A stretch of 64,000 bases of DNA, from contig NC_087070.1 of NCBI RefSeq assembly GCF_963678635.1, positions 41,607,831-41,671,830 of the forward strand, read 5' to 3'. Shown here piece after piece: positions 1 to 15,100 of this stretch. How positions within the stretch are numbered: position 1 is the first letter of the stretch; every line of letters begins with the position of its first letter. The DNA comes from Symsagittifera roscoffensis (lineage: Eukaryota > Xenacoelomorpha > Acoela > Convolutidae). The notes beneath the pieces are model-generated. The model ran no database searches. It was not told where the DNA came from and saw only the letters and a program-made list of their open reading frames with translations. Made by a program: the position numbers and the translations under genes.

Positions 1-185
1 AGGACAGAAATAAACAATTTTTTTTCGGCACGGGAGGTCTCTGGAACCCAGGGACAAGTCTGTAAATATGTTGAAATTTTGTCGGACTAATCAAAGAAAT
101 TGAAAGAACAAAAGACGAACAAAGAGAACAACCTTGTTGCATATCCGCTTACAATTCGCAAAATACACAGTTTGGCCTTGTAATG
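1..185 (+). repeat. MITE with CATTACRAGGCC ends, cut by the window edge
   Basis: The last ~145 bases match the element at 59904-60105, and both end in ...GGCCTYGTAATG. The left terminal repeat lies outside the window or is lost. Confidence 0.6.
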
Positions 186-663
186 AAAAAAAAATGAAAA
201 AAATCATTAAGAGTTCAATTTTACTCTTGATTGAGCAATAAAAACAACAATTTTTGTGGAATTATCAATAAACTTTTAAATCTCTCCTAATATTTTTCTT
301 GCTTTAGAAAGACTTTATCACAGTCAGGCCTCTGGCCAATTTCGCCTCAAATAAAACGTTAGGCACATTTCGCTGGCCGCGAATTCGCTCTGAATTATCA
401 CCAATATTGACACTTTTTGCCCTTTCATATTTTCACAGATGTTGACCCTATTTTTACCAAGCAATCTTTACCTTACGGTATAAACTACTCTCATTTAGTT
501 TGATTATGTGAAACGTGGAATAATTCAGATCTAGGCCGAATTTTCATTGAAATAGGCGAAAAGATTTATTGGAAAAACATGTCACTAAAATGAGAATTGA
601 AATTGGTAAGCAGAAAGCGAAATGTGTCAATACCATCCAAGTCATTATCTTGGGAATGTGAAA

Positions 664-854
664 ATGGATCGGAGGAATATCTCCTCGCCCTACCCCAGGC
701 GAATTGTCCAGCTTCTCTTTCCCTGCTTATTCCTCTTAACTGAAGCTATTGTGATGTGTGATAACCAATGGTCTCTGGAGAGTGTTGGCTGCAGGTGCTG
801 CTCCTATGGCCGAAGCCTCGAGGACATTCTCACCAACACCCGAACTCCCCCAAA
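664..854 (+). CDS. Channel exon 1: leader and start of the extracellular domain
   Basis: Starts at ATG 664 and ends ...CCA AA before the donor gtaaga at 855. It encodes 63 residues and two bases of Lys64. The hydrophobic run IVQLLFPCLFLLTEAIV looks like a signal peptide. SLEDILTN near the end fits the first helix of the Cys-loop extracellular domain. The exon is Cys-rich just after the leader (VGCRCC). It is assigned to this gene by phase agreement with exon 2 and by position; the leader itself has no family signature. Confidence 0.75.
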
Positions 855-3800
855 GTAAGAAATATTTGTTTTGGGTGGGGGTCTGATTTTTATGAGAAGA
901 CTGAAAAATAAAAATCAATTTTTCATTAAAATCAATTGAAAAACAGAAATGGCTTGATTCTGTGCTCAAAAGGATCCAAACCAGGGGGCGGATCGAAGTT
1001 TTTCTTGAGTGGATTTTGAATTGCAGGTCGACCAAATTGATGGTTTTCCCAAGTCACAAAAAAGTCCTACTGTGACCACATTTTCCTTCTGGTGGGTCGA
1101 AATCCTAGAAGAAGAAAGGAAGAGCAATTAACCAAAATATTCTCCTTCTTCAAAATTTGAATTCGTCAAAGTTCCGAGTTGTTCTTTCCCGTCCATTTTT
1201 ATTGCTGGCCATTCTTAACAGGTTTACGCACAGTAACTTTATTCAATTCAGGTGCTCAGTACTAAGCGAAAATATTAATTTCAAAACTACAGATTTTTTG
1301 GGGCACCTTCGAGAATATTTTGTGAAATCTTGCGTCTTTAAAAAAGTTTCATCAGGAAAAATCAAATTTCCCTATTTTTCTGTCTGTGTTAATTTTTGAG
1401 CTTTTCAGCTAAAACAAAAAACAATTTCAAAAGTACAGAATTTTTGAGGCACCTTCGAGAATATTTTGTGACATCTTGCGTCTTTAAAAGAGATATAGAG
1501 AAGAAACTAAGAGTTAATTAAATGGGCATCTCTGTCTCTTTCTTTCTTTTTCTCTCTCTTTCACTCGCTTTCGCTGACCATAAATCCCTTAATTTTACCA
1601 AAAAAAAGAAGTATTTAAAAACTTTGAAAAACTTTGGTTACAAAATTTGTTCCATTGTGTTAACTGCGTTTCGAACCTTCTGCGATACTTAGTAAAGACT
1701 CGACTACTACTGTTTCGTCACGTACTTTTTATGTTTTTTGGTTGTAAATTATGCAACAAAAAATTATCGTATAACACTTTTTGCTATTGGTACAGCAAGT
1801 GATTTGTCGTTCCGACCATTGAAAATGAGGAGGAAATTATATTCGAGTTTGTTTTAGTTTTTTCTTTCTTGTGCAAAAAAATTATGTCTTATTCGCTCAA
1901 TTTCTCCGCGGTTTTATAGTTCTCAGATCACACTACACACTCTGCATTAATTTGAAGAAAAATTACAAAAAAAAAAACTTTTTCGGGTTTAATAAATATG
2001 ACAGAACTTTCTGTGCTATTTGGACAGCAACCGGCTATCTTTGTTTCAAGTTCATCTTAGCTTAACTGTTTCAGGGGTGCTTTTGAGCCAGGGAATGGAA
2101 CAGAGAAAAATGGAAAATGGAGACTGCCTGCTGTCATCAATGTCTCCATCCACATTGAAACTATGCGCAACATTGCTAGTCAAGTCACACTCGATTTCTA
2201 CATCATCCAAAAGTGGCGAGACACTCGACTGCTAAAAGCTGTCGGTAAGTGTTTTTTCTATCAGGTTTTTGTGCAATGGTACCGATGATGCCAAGCAACC
2301 ATTCGTTTGATTGCTATACCAGCACTGGATTTTCATGAATAATAATCGATTATATTGGATTTTAATTGTTAGTCTCAATAAATTTCAAATATAATCGATT
2401 ATAATCAATTGAAAATTATAATGAATTTTTTCAGAAGTTTGTGTTGAAGTTTGGAGCTTATTTCAAATTTATGTTTTGGTTTGTGCAGTTATTGTTCCGA
2501 CTTTCGATACGAAAGTAACGGAATATTTGTGCTCGGGGTGGGTTTTTTTTTCTTCAGACAAATTTCGACTTTTTAACTAGCCATTTTTGGCGGAATTTTT
2601 TTATATCATTCAAAAAGAATTGATGTCCTGAGCTTAAATTTGAAAAGATATTTCACCTGTGATCATTTTTCGTAAAGTTATGGGGGTTTAAAGATTGCCA
2701 TTCTGACCAATTTGGGACAATTAACGCGCGATATATTTCGCGCTATTAATGCGTAAGCGGAGATTTAATCCGTCTTAGAAATCGTTCCAAATTGGTTTGA
2801 AAGAAGCTGACTTGCCATGATTTGTTACAAGGAGCGAAACCTATCGTTTTGCACTTTATATGGCGTGTGGGGGGATAATTTTCAAAAAAAAATTCAAATT
2901 TTAGAAAAAAAAATTTTCCTTTTATTTTATTAAATTTATTTTTTTTGCGTGTTTTTACTGCTCCATAAACCTTAAAAGGCAGTCGGAACATTCAGGGCTT
3001 CGCCCTGATACGAGCAGTCTTGTTACGTTTTATGTTTTATAAAAATTCACTGTTCATATCATAGAAGTTTACATTTTTCAATTTTCAGCAAAAAAACAAT
3101 TGATTATAATGAATTTTTAAGGATTCACATTGAGAAAAATAATCGATTATAATTTGGATTAGAATTGAATCTTTTATTATGAAAAAAATCGATTTTGTTG
3201 CATTCAAAATGGATTTAAGTTTCAAAATTTGCATTTATAATTGCTTATTTTGTCCAATATTTGTGTCACTTAAAATCCGTTATAATCAATTCAATTCGAT
3301 AACACTCCAGTGCGAATTATCCTGACAAAACGAACAAAACTTGAACTTTCAAACGCGTTTTTCTCAAATTGGGTTAAGATTAGACAAAAAATGAAGAGAA
3401 CAAAAGTTGCTTAGAATTTCACTAGAATTAATATGGTGCTATTTTTTCTCCGAAATTCTCAACAAAAATTATACCCCAAAAATGGGTCAATTTGACTTTT
3501 TTCAATTAATCAAGAATTACGCTGAAACTACTTTGTTAATTGATATGAAAATTATATCACAGGAAGCCTCTTACGCGGCTCAACAATGTTTAACAAGGGT
3601 TAAATCTTAAAAAACCAGTATAAATGAAAAAATTTTCACTTGATAGTCAATAAATGTGATTTTTACTATATAAAACCCAGAATTTGTTTAAAAATAAATT
3701 TTAAACAATTTGCGCAAATTTTTGGAAACTTAACACTTCTTAAACTTTGTTGGGCTGCGTAAGAGGCTTCTAATGATATAATATTGTTATCAATTAACTG

Positions 3801-6800
3801 AGTAGTTTCAGCGTAATTCTTGATTAATTGAAAAAAGCCAAAATGACCCATTTTTGGGGTAAAAATTTGGTTGAGAATTTCGGAGAAAAAATGGCATCCT
3901 ATTAATTCTGGTGAAATTCTAAGCAACTTTTGTTCTCTTCATTTTTTGTCTAATCTTAACCCAATTTGAGAAAAACGTGTTTGAAAATTCAAGTTTTGTT
4001 CGTTTAGTCCGGATAATTTAAATCAGCACTGTAGTTCAAAAAGTACGTGCGCTTCGGCATCAAGTGACCATAGATCATAATTGATTGTGAATATCTATAA
4101 AATTACAAAATAGATGATTATAACTCAGTTAAAATTGATTATAACCCTAATTTTTTGCCAACATAATTTTGATGAAATTTACTTTTTTTAATCTCATATC
4201 CAGCTCAGTACAAATTGCTGCATATTGCCTTTCATGAATTCTTTCATTTCATATTTTATATGGATTTCATATATATTTATGTCTTTCTATCGTTTCTTAT
4301 AGCTTAATTTTAAGGTAAAGTACCCTGCTTCCCCACCTTTTACAAAATTAGGCGAAAGGGGTAAATTGGGGGAAGGAGATGAGGGTGGGTGTGGTAGTTT
4401 GAGGGGGGACGGGATGGAAAACTGGTAGGGGGATTGGGAGGTAAGCATAGGGATGTGGTCTGTTGGATATATTCAAATATTTACCTTTTTTCTTGATACA
4501 ACTGTGAATAACATCATGTTATTTATTATTATTCATTTCTTTGTAGAACTAAATTTCCTCAAAACAATCTAATTTAGTTCTAAAAAAAATCTATTATAAT
4601 TGATTCCAATGAATTATACTGGATAACTTTCTAAAATTAATCGATTGAGATAGACAATAGCGGGCCGAGGGGGAGGCAACCCCCCTCTCCCCCTCATTTC
4701 TTGAGTTTGACTTTTTTTAACCAAAGGGTCCCCCTATGGGTACATTTTTACTATATAGACTTTGTGAAGACCAATTCCAATTTTTTTCAAAAGCGCCTTC
4801 GGCGCACAATCAAAGTTACCATGCGTCCAATAGTGAGGCATGTTTTTTTGACAGGTACCTGAAAAGTCGGAACCTTAAAAGGCGCTTTTAAAAGCTCATT
4901 TTCACACCTGAATTTGAGGCGTCAAATTTTGAACGCATTTTCACACCTCAATTTGAGGGGTTAATTGTTTCCACTTTCACACTTAAACTTTTCGCACCTG
5001 TAATTGCAGAATCTGATAATACCAGTCGAAGTTTACTATAATAGCAACCCAAATTTTAACCAAAATCACTTCATTCATAAATCCTACTACACTTCATGAG
5101 TAAAAAAAACTAAACCACCCCCCCCCCTCGAAAAGTTTCTGCGCACGCCACTGGTGATAAATTATCCTGACAAAATTTAAAAAATTTCACTGCCAAAAGT
5201 AATGGATTATAAAAAATATATAATGAATTGCAATGGATTATATTTTTCTAAATATAATCGACAATATAATCGACTTCGTGGTCTGAATTTTACATCTGCA
5301 ATGGGTTATAATCAATTATTTTTTGCCTCGGAAATCCATATAATCAACAAATCTCCATAGGTGCTTGGTGCGGGCTGCAAATTGAAAGGTGAACTGCTTG
5401 CAATATAACCATAGCTTAATTAGTCAGCTTTAAATAATTAACCTCTGATTCTTTTTGAATGTCGATATCCGCATAAATTTTCTCGCTCAAAATTGCTTTG
5501 CTTAAAAATTTGATTCACCTGCTCAGAAAAATCTTACAATTACTCAGTGTTCAAACACACGCCTTCAAGGCATGGTTAAGTGCGAAAGGTTTCTGGGAAC
5601 AAAAACGGCGTGATCAAGTTTGGCTTGCATACATTTGTTGCATAGCGCTTAGGAAGACAAACAAATAGTTTGCTCTTACTGCGCAGGTGTGCATTTCGCA
5701 TGCTTCGAAAGGTTTGGCACACAAATGTCAATTTTGTCTTTTCTAGTTGTCTGTTTTTTTTTTCGGTTCGTTTTGCGCCATCGAGTTGTTTCATCTTTTC
5801 TGTATCGCCACTTTGCCATGCCCGCACCGAGCTCCCATGGATCATAATCGATTATATTGTCATTTTATAGATAGTGCCTTTAAAATTTTTAAATAATCGA
5901 TTGTAATCCATTAAAAGTGTAAATTAAAATGATAATTAAAGTGATAATGGGAATAAAGTGATACGTATTTTTCGAAGCAATAAAATCCTTTGTAATCAAT
6001 TATAATTGGTCATAATCGATTAAACTTTGGAAAATTTTCTTATAAGTTTTTGGTTGAATTATAATCCATTTTAATTGAATATAATCCATAGTAACTTAAA
6101 AACGTTCACTGTTTTTTCCGCCTTATTTTAGTAGATCATTCATGCAACTGTTGGTAAAGTTTTTTTCATGCAACTGTTGGTAAAGTTCATTCATGCAACT
6201 AGCCAATCAAACGTTGAATGAAATTTCGAACATAATTTTACGGTCGAGATGCAATTTTAGGTCGAGCACCAACAAAAATTGGGTCGAAAAATAGGTCAAA
6301 CACAGTCAAAATTTAATACATTTTGGGCAAGAAAATCAAAATACAGATCGAAATAGAGTTCGAGCGCAGTCGCAACATACACGGTTTTGGTCGAGAAAGT
6401 CAAAGTATAGGTCAAGCACGGTCGAAACATAGACTGAGCACAGTCGAAACATTGCCGATTTTGGTCGAGAAAAATTAAACAAAGATCGAAAACATTCCAA
6501 GCATAAGTCGAGAACAGTCAAAACATAGGCCGAACAAAGTGGAAGTATAAAAAGAGCACAATCAGTTAAACCCGATTTTGGTCCAAAAAGTCTAAGCAAA
6601 GGTCAAGGACAGCCCAGACACAGATCAAACCCGAGCACAGTCGAAACTTAGTTTGAGCAAAAACAACAGAGGTCGAGTACTGTCAAACCTTAACCAATAT
6701 CAATCGAGAAAGTCGAAACATAGACCGAGAACATTCAAACCATGGGTCGAACACAGTCAAAAAATGCCGAATTTCGGTCGGGAAAGCCAAGACATAGCTC

Positions 6801-9800
6801 GATCATAGGGTCAAAGCAAAGGACAAACACATTAAAATATAGGCTCAGCACAAACAAAGCAAACCCATTTTCATTCGAAAAAGTCAAAATATAGGTCGAG
6901 TAGAGTTAAAACATAGGTTGAACACAGTCCAAACAGGTGGATCACAGTCAAAATATACCAAAATAATGTCGAGAAAATCGAAACATAGGTCAAGCACAGT
7001 CGAAACAAAGGGCGAGCACATTGAAGCATAGGTTGAACAGAGTCAAATAATGTCCAATTTCAGTCGAGAAAGTCGAGAAAGTCAAAACATAGGTCGAGCA
7101 CAGTCAAAACAAAGGACGAGCACACTAAAACATAGGTTGAGCAAATTCAAAACGCATCTAATATTGGTCGAGAAAGTCAAAACATAGGTCGAGCACAGTC
7201 ACAACAAAGGTCAAACCTAGTCGGTAGAAAAAGCAGTGGAACACAGTCGAAGAATACCCATTTTCAGCCGAAATAGTCGAAACACTGGTCAAGCACAGTC
7301 AAAACTGGTCAAGCACAGTTAAGGTCGAACACATTGGAAACAAAGGTGAAGCACAGCCGAAACATACCCAATTTCCTCCGAGGGAGTCAAAACATAAGTC
7401 AAGCACAGTCAAAACAGGCCGAGCAGAGTCAATATGTAAATCGAGGACAGTCAAACCATGGGGTGAATGCTCACCCGCACTGACAAAAATGGATTTCCAT
7501 CGATTTTAGTATGAAAAAAGTGCAGATTAGATTGAAATCGAATGAAGTTGTAAAAAAGTAAGTTAATCAAAACAAAAAATCGAAACAAAAAGTTAATCAA
7601 AACAAACAGATCAATTTGGATCGATTTTATATCAGTTTAAATCGATTTAATTTCAACGCTAAAAAAATTGATTCCATGGTCTCGAAACAAAGTAGCATTT
7701 TTTTGCACAACAATGAAATTGTCACCAAAAAACAGAAAGCTATAAAACACTCTAATGAAACATTCAACCATCAAAATATAAACTGTCGTCATCACATTTT
7801 ATTAAATGAGAAGCCTTGCTTGCCCTCACCTTGAAGCTAAAATTAAAAACTGTCCTATGTTGGGACCCAGTTGGTTTGCGGAAAAAGACTCTCCGTGACT
7901 GAAATTCCTAATCATGTCCAAGGTTAAAATCCTCAAACTGCAGCATAGAATCGCAAAAAAAAAATGTAAAATAACTTAAAAACGGGTCGCGCAAAGCCGC
8001 AACATGCGTCGAGCAAAATCCCAACAGGGCTCGCGCAAAGTCCCCACTTGGGATGCGCAAAGCCGCACATTATCTTTCTGGACCGCAAAAGATGCGCAAA
8101 ACCCTTAAATCTCGCAAAATTGCATCATACCCATTTTGAGTTGCAATAGTCGCATTATGACCATTTTTAATAGCAATGATTGCAACATTAGTCCGCACAG
8201 ATCGCTTCAAAAACAACATTCGCAGCATTTTTCTTATAGGGTCGATTTAAGACGAGCTATTTTTTTTTGTATCGACAGAGTTGAAACAAAAAACCAAAAT
8301 TAAAACTTCAGTGGTGTATTTCCACAAAACTACAGTCAAGTGGGCTCATAAGTCTCAACCTCTCAGCTTATCTAAAATTATTAGTGCTAATAGTCTTAAA
8401 ATTTTTTTGTTCAGTATTCGAGCTATTAAGAACTTTCATGAAAATCTAGAATCACTTCTAAATCTCGACTCTCCAATTAATGCACTTTTTTAACCGAAAT
8501 TTAGTTTAATGAAACAGATGATGCAAAAATGTTTGAAATCAAAGGACTTCATACATTTATAAACAACAACCGTAAAACTAGAGGAATTTGAAGCCATATG
8601 ATTTGAAGTAATGATCCTCATTTTGTTTCATGTCCCTCTTGAATATCAAAAAATACAAGCGTATTTAAATTCGTTTTGAGGTAAATAACGGAGAGGTCTA
8701 ATCTGGTCGAAGAGCCAAAAACCAGTAGATCCTATGGCAAATTTAGTGATTGTTTGACAGTAAGTAAACTCGCTCCGACTACAAAACCACAAGCAAAAAT
8801 TACCAAATTGAAAGTTCCGTGGTTTACTAAGGAAGTCAAAACAGCTTCTTGAAAACTTAAAAAGCTGCATAAGTCCTCGAAGCTTGATTCTAATAGTTTA
8901 GTGAAAAAAAACAACCCTTTAAAAAAAGGAAACAGGTTGAAATCCTGATAAAAACATAAGAAACTATCATTTTAATAACCTCAATCATTGTATTGGAGAC
9001 TCGAGATAAGTTTCTAATTTATTATATGAAAAGAAAGACTATCGAAAAGTAAGTGATAAAATTTGTGCTCTGCAAAATAAAGGAGTCAGTATTTCAGATC
9101 CACATAATAAATCGACTTTATTCAATGAGTACTTCGCTTCAATCGGAGCATCACTAGCTAGCAAAATGGAAAAAAGCGATTCTATGGTTTAGTTTACACA
9201 TAATAGTCAATCAGTGTACATTTCAATTGCACTTTAAATTTCATGTCACTTTAAATGTCATAAATAGTCCTAAATTGAAGCTTTTTTGCGGCACTGGTGA
9301 AATAACTAACATATTGCTGTTTAAAATTTGTTTTGTCATGGCTCCATATTTAATTAGCTAATAAACCTACATTTGACCAAAATACAATTCTTCAGGCGCG
9401 TAATTATGCTATATTTTTGCCACTCTTTAAATCTGATACTAAACTACATTTATTATCCAGTGGCTCTTTTGAGTATATGTGGCAAATTAATCGAAAAACC
9501 CATGCACTACAGTTTGTGCAGTTAGCTTGAAAAATTCAAAAACTTTTATGAGCATCAAATTGGTGTTCGGCACAAACTTGCTACTATCGATGCTTTAGCT
9601 GCTGACTTAACTGAACTAAGAATGGTTGAATACAAAAAAAAATCAGTTGCAGTTTCTTTGTTGATTTAAGAAAAACATTCGAAACTCCAGATATCAGAAT
9701 TTTGTTGATTAAACTGGAAAACTATATTGCCCGGGGTAACTGTCTTTCTTGGTTAAAGAAATATTTATCTCAAGGATTTTGTGCAAATAATTGAAGTTGT

Positions 9801-12110
9801 GTTCATGCAAACAATTGCTCGTAGGACTAGTTACCTTTCCGCGTGATTCTGTTTCAGGTCCTCTTCCATTTTAAGTCCATATAAATTGTAGGCATCACGC
9901 TGCACCGGGTTCAAACGTTTTGCTATTTGCAGATTATACAAATGTAGCAAAAGAGCTGTCAAATTTTGATTTCTTCCAGCATGAAAAAAAATTCGTCTTG
10001 ATTGAAATCACATAAATTAACCATTTTTTCAGACAAAATAACATAAATCAGTTTTTAAAAGGTAGAAGTTTTTCATATTTTATTGATGATTTTGATTATA
10101 GTCTCAAGCTGTCTTGTAAGTACTCAGGCGTAGTTCTTGATAGAAGACTTGCATCTATCCGCTATGTCCACAGTTTCTGGTGTTTTTTTCCAAACTTGAG
10201 GCATTACATTCCAAAATGTATTTAACCACAATATTGTAACGCTAACATAAATCCGATAATACGGTATGACTTGCTTGTGTACGTTGATAATAGTTTTGCA
10301 TATTTGATTTATTTTCTAACGCAATAGCGGAAATGATGTTATGATGTTTTTCAAAAAAAAGTTCGACGCTATAATCAAGAGTTTTTTGGATATAAACTTT
10401 TGCCTGTTCATGGACTGCATGTTTATGATCTACTGAATTTTTATCTGTGAACTTTGATTAGTATAAACTCGAATGTGTTTCTAAATTCTACGTTTTCTCT
10501 AAAATATCCGTTTATAAAACTAGGAATGCGGGTAAACGAACCTATTCCCTTTCTTTTTGCAAAACGAAATTATAATGTACCCATTAGCTAGTACAGGTTC
10601 GATGTAACTTAATATATTGCTTAGTGTTCAGAAAGGCAAAATGATAAAGTTTAGTGAACTTTTTTATTCTGCAAATTTAGAGACATGTAAAGTTAAGCCC
10701 AGATCTTACGCTTTGAGGGAGCGTAGAAAAAGTCCATATTGACGTTTAGCTGACGTCAGAAACCTTAACTCTACTCGTTTTTGGCCGTCTTTTTCTAGCC
10801 AGTTGATTTTCGGTCTGTTTAAAGGGTAACTATCATGTTACCATTTTTAGGCCATCAGCCAAACGAATTTCAATCAACTTTCGTTTGAATTCAAAAACAA
10901 CCTCATACCTGATTCTCGGATCCCTGGACAACGCTATTAAAACTAACAACACGGGTAGAAACGACAGAATTTTTAGTTACTGTTACATATTAGATCCATT
11001 AGAGATGGATTGACCCTTTCCTCAGCCCTAATTGCTCATGCTCTGAAATACCAAACTAAAATTCATTCAATTAAAATGCCTTCAAGGCATTATAGCAGCT
11101 AAAAGGTAATCAATGGCACAGCAGTTACATCCTCGGTAATAACTTAATACATAGTGTATTTGATTGATTTGATCTTTTCCCCTCAAAAATTGTGACATTC
11201 GATAAGAATGCTCTCAAAATGCATGTCGAATTAGAAGTTTTATTGTGACCATGAACTGGGATAATTGGGAGTTTCGGCGAGTTAACGGTGTTAATTGTTC
11301 TGTTAAACTATTTGGGAATGGTTAGTTTGGCCTAACATGCTGATTTTTAAAATTTCGATTTGGGCATGAAAGACACGTAACAATTTGAAATTTCGCGAAA
11401 ATTGAAACTGCGGAGAACACAACAACAAGGGTCGTTGAAACAGAATAAGTGCACGGCAATTGTGCGATACTGATCAAAAAATGAATAGGAACAGCTGTGA
11501 GAAGACCAATCCGAGTTGTAACGACTGTGCCGCTACAATAGTTACAAAGAGATTCCCGAGATCCAGGAAGGGTGTTGGGATGACGTGACTAGTCTTCCAG
11601 AAAGAGATAAGACAGCTCTTCGTCCGGATCCAAGTTTCCGGAATGGTCTCGGCAAGAGAACTCAAACATTATATTAATTAACTTTTAGCTTCCGGTTATG
11701 TTCTGAATTGAATTCATTACATTTAAGTTCGTTTTCAGATAATGAGAAGCTGCGAATTGAGGGAAAGGGTTGATCCATCTCAAATGGGAATGATGATTTT
11801 ATCTACTGAACAAAAACAATAGTAATATAATAAATAAGTAACAGCCCTGTTATTAGAAGTGACCTCGTGGTCTGGAGATACTGAGACCCAGTCATGAGCT
11901 CACTATTTTCGCATTAAATTGAGTTAATCTGAGCGTTCATGCTGATAGCCCAAAACAGTAACGATTTTGTCGACCCGATGTTAAAAGGACCACACAAATA
12001 ACTGGCTTTGGCAGAGACGGTTAAAAGCATGTAGAGCTGTGTTTAGACGCTAGCCAGTCGTTTTACAACCTGGCTTTATTTTCCCTCAATATATGTACTT
12101 CCGGATAAAT

Positions 12111-12150
<40 letters not shown>

Positions 12151-15100
12151 GGTAGGCTTTAGGATTTCTCCATGGGTTTTAAACCCTCGTTTATAAGTTC
12201 AAAATTTTTCCCGGTGGGTTGCAGTTTCCACACCAGCAAAGAATTCTCCACATACACAAGTTGTTTTCTGCAAAATTTCTGTTGAAGAATTTCCAATACG
12301 TGTTTGGTATAGATATTTTCAGGCTGTCATAATCTTGATTTTCGAAGTCCACAATCTGGCTAAAGTAGTTGTATAGCGTATTAGAACGTATATACTAATT
12401 TTCATTTGACTTTTTCAGTCTTTTTGCATAAACAGCAATCTCACCACCTGTTGCTTGTCTCGTTTGTGATTCGTTTTTATGAATAATTGTATTCAAATCA
12501 ATGTCATATTTATTTTTAGTAGTGAAACTAAGTACAAAATGTTGTGTAATTCAAAGTACATTGAGAGTGGAAGGAGCTTTAAAAATTTCAGTCTTTCAGT
12601 ATAACTCATTTTGAAGTTATTTGTAATCCAAGAATACGCTCGTTTTTGTACTCTTTCTAGTTGTCTTAATTCTACTTTGTTCGGATACCATGTTTGCGAT
12701 GCATAGCTTATGATTGGTACAATGTATCCACAGTATAAGTTTAAATTTGACTTAAATGATGTTTTTTTAGAGATATTCCGTTTGATTTTGTAAAAAGCTC
12801 CCGTTGTTTTTGATATGCGATTTTCAGCAATTACTGACCACAAAAAATTGTCACACATTAAAATACCTAAGTCTTTTTGGGTCTTTGCCGTATCAACATT
12901 TGTATTAAATAGTGTAACTTCCATTTTCCCTTTGAGGTTTAACAGATTACATTTATCTTCATTCAGCGGCATTTTATTTTCTTTGCACGATTTTTCAACA
13001 TTTGTCGTGTCTTTTTGCAGATGAATTTCTTCAGGAGACAAGATCTTCATATCGTTACAATAGCCAAAACAATCCGAATTCTCAATGCATATGGGAAAGT
13101 CGTTTATGAATATGATAAAAAGTAGAGGGCCAAGAATTGAGCCCTGTGGTACACCGCTTGTTACTTCTTTCAAAGTTGATGAACTTTTATTGATTTTCAC
13201 AAATTGCATTCTATCTGTTAGAGAGTCTTGTATTATGTCTTGTATTTGAAGGCCTAGACCTATGTTCCGTAGTTTAGCGATTAGGATACTATGAGGAACT
13301 TTAGCAAAGGCTTTAGAAAAATCTAGATAAAGGACTGATAGTGTTTGAACTTTTTCGTCATCGTAGAGTTCATATACTTTGCTAAAAAAATGTACCATTT
13401 GTAGTGCTGCTGACTTTTTTTTGCCGAAAGCCGTATTGTGCGTTTTCCAAGAAAGGTTGAATTTTGGGGTAAATATTATCAAAGATAATTTTTTCGAAGA
13501 CCTTCGAGGCTGAGCACAAAAGGCTATTTGGGCGGTAGCACTCAACTGACGCCTTGTTCTTTTCTTTAAAAACTGGGGCCACTTGACTTGTTTTCCAGTA
13601 GGTCGGGAAGAGTCGCTTGTTATTGAATGTGCGGAAGAGAAGATGGAGCGATTTTGACAGAGTTTCAGAAAGATTTTTTAGGATTATATTACCTATACCA
13701 TCAAAACCTGATGCTTTATTTGTTAAAAGATTTTTGAGAATGAATTTGATTGTGGTTTCTTTAATGTGTATTTCTGTACAGATTTTTTCTGTAGGAGAAC
13801 AGTGTGTATTTCGTGCGAGAGGGTTGGGATTTGATTCCTTTTAATATACACTGATGAAGAAATCGTTAAAAAATGTAGCTTTTTGGGTGTCATCTCTAGT
13901 GGATTTTTCCTTGTCAAACATTTTTTGGGGATATTGCCTAGAACTATTTATTTTGTTCAAGTATTTTTGTAGGTCACTGAATTGTCTTCTGCTTGTTACT
14001 GTTTCTTCGTAAATTGCTTGATCATCAGTCAATGCTATTTGAAGATTTTTTTCCAGTTTTTTGTGTTTTAGGATAAGGCTTAAAGTAAGTTTGTTTAATG
14101 TAGGTATGTTTTGCCGATCAATACGCCGTTTTAAGGTTTGTACTCTTTTTAGCTTGTGAGACGTACTTGGTGTCACCCACGGGGGGAGAGTTGATCTGTG
14201 TGATGTAACCTTGGGTACATTGTTCTTTATTTTGTCCCATAACCATGCATACCACTGACGCAGGAGCTCATTTACATTACTATAACAATACGGTATGAAA
14301 AGTTTGTCTTTTATTTCTTGATTTATTGTCGTCCAATCGGCTCTGTTAAATGCCAGATTTTCACCTTTGTTTATTTCTTTGATACTGGCTTCCATGTTAA
14401 TTGTTGCAGAGTAATCATAATGATCTGAGCATGAAACTTTGTCAATGCTGTATGCGTTTGTTGATGTTTGGTCCATGTGCCAGTTGAGTACCACTCCAGG
14501 GTTGTTTGTTAATAAAACATCAAGCTGCTTTTTTTTGGAGTCGAATAATTGTTCATAGTCAAGTTCAATGAGCTTTTTTAACACTGCATTTTCATATTCG
14601 TCCTTTGAGTTCATCATTTTCCAACGAGTCTATTCAAAATTTATATATCCCGTAATCGACACTGCGTTACAGTTGTGTTTTATTTGTAATTTTGTTAAGT
14701 TTTCGAACAAACTGATGAAGTTTTGTTTTTTCATTGGTATTTACTGTTTTTCGGGGGATTATAAACACAGCAGAGAATTTGATGATGCCTAGTTTCACCT
14801 GTTGGTTTGGCCACTATGCATTCTTCAATTTCTTTTTGAGCATCAATTTCTTCCTAATGCACATTTTCTTTTATCGCCATGAGTACACCTCCGTGATTGG
14901 TTTTTAAAGTGAAATTTTTTCTATCTTTGCGAATTATATTAAAACCAGCCAAATGCAGAGCCTTATCTGGTATTTCCTCTATAAGCCATGTCTCTGTGAG
15001 ACATAGTTTATCGTAGTCTGTTTGTAAAATGGCATTTGATAGAGCTGTTCTTCTGTTGATGTCTAAAATACTTCTGACATTTAGGCATAAAATTTTTAAA

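Larger units (their letters stand above)
2330..6110. repeat. Interrupted AT-rich array of ATAATCGATTATAAT-type units
   Basis: Short near-palindromic units built on AATCGATTATAATC recur at about 2340-2440, 3095-3305, 4065-4150, 4585-4640, 5195-5360 and 5840-6100. The gaps are filled by other recognisable elements (2493-3024, 3308-4031, about 4655-5152), so an older array seems to have been split by insertions. Confidence 0.6.

Noticed and set aside
622-663. Upstream ATG at 622 as the channel start
   Set aside because: It is possible, but it pushes the hydrophobic leader further from the N-terminus; it is kept as an alternative only.
3407-3926. Two similar open frames on opposite strands (67 and 86 codons)
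   Set aside because: They are the two arms of an inverted repeat; the shared peptide follows from the palindrome and has no family match.
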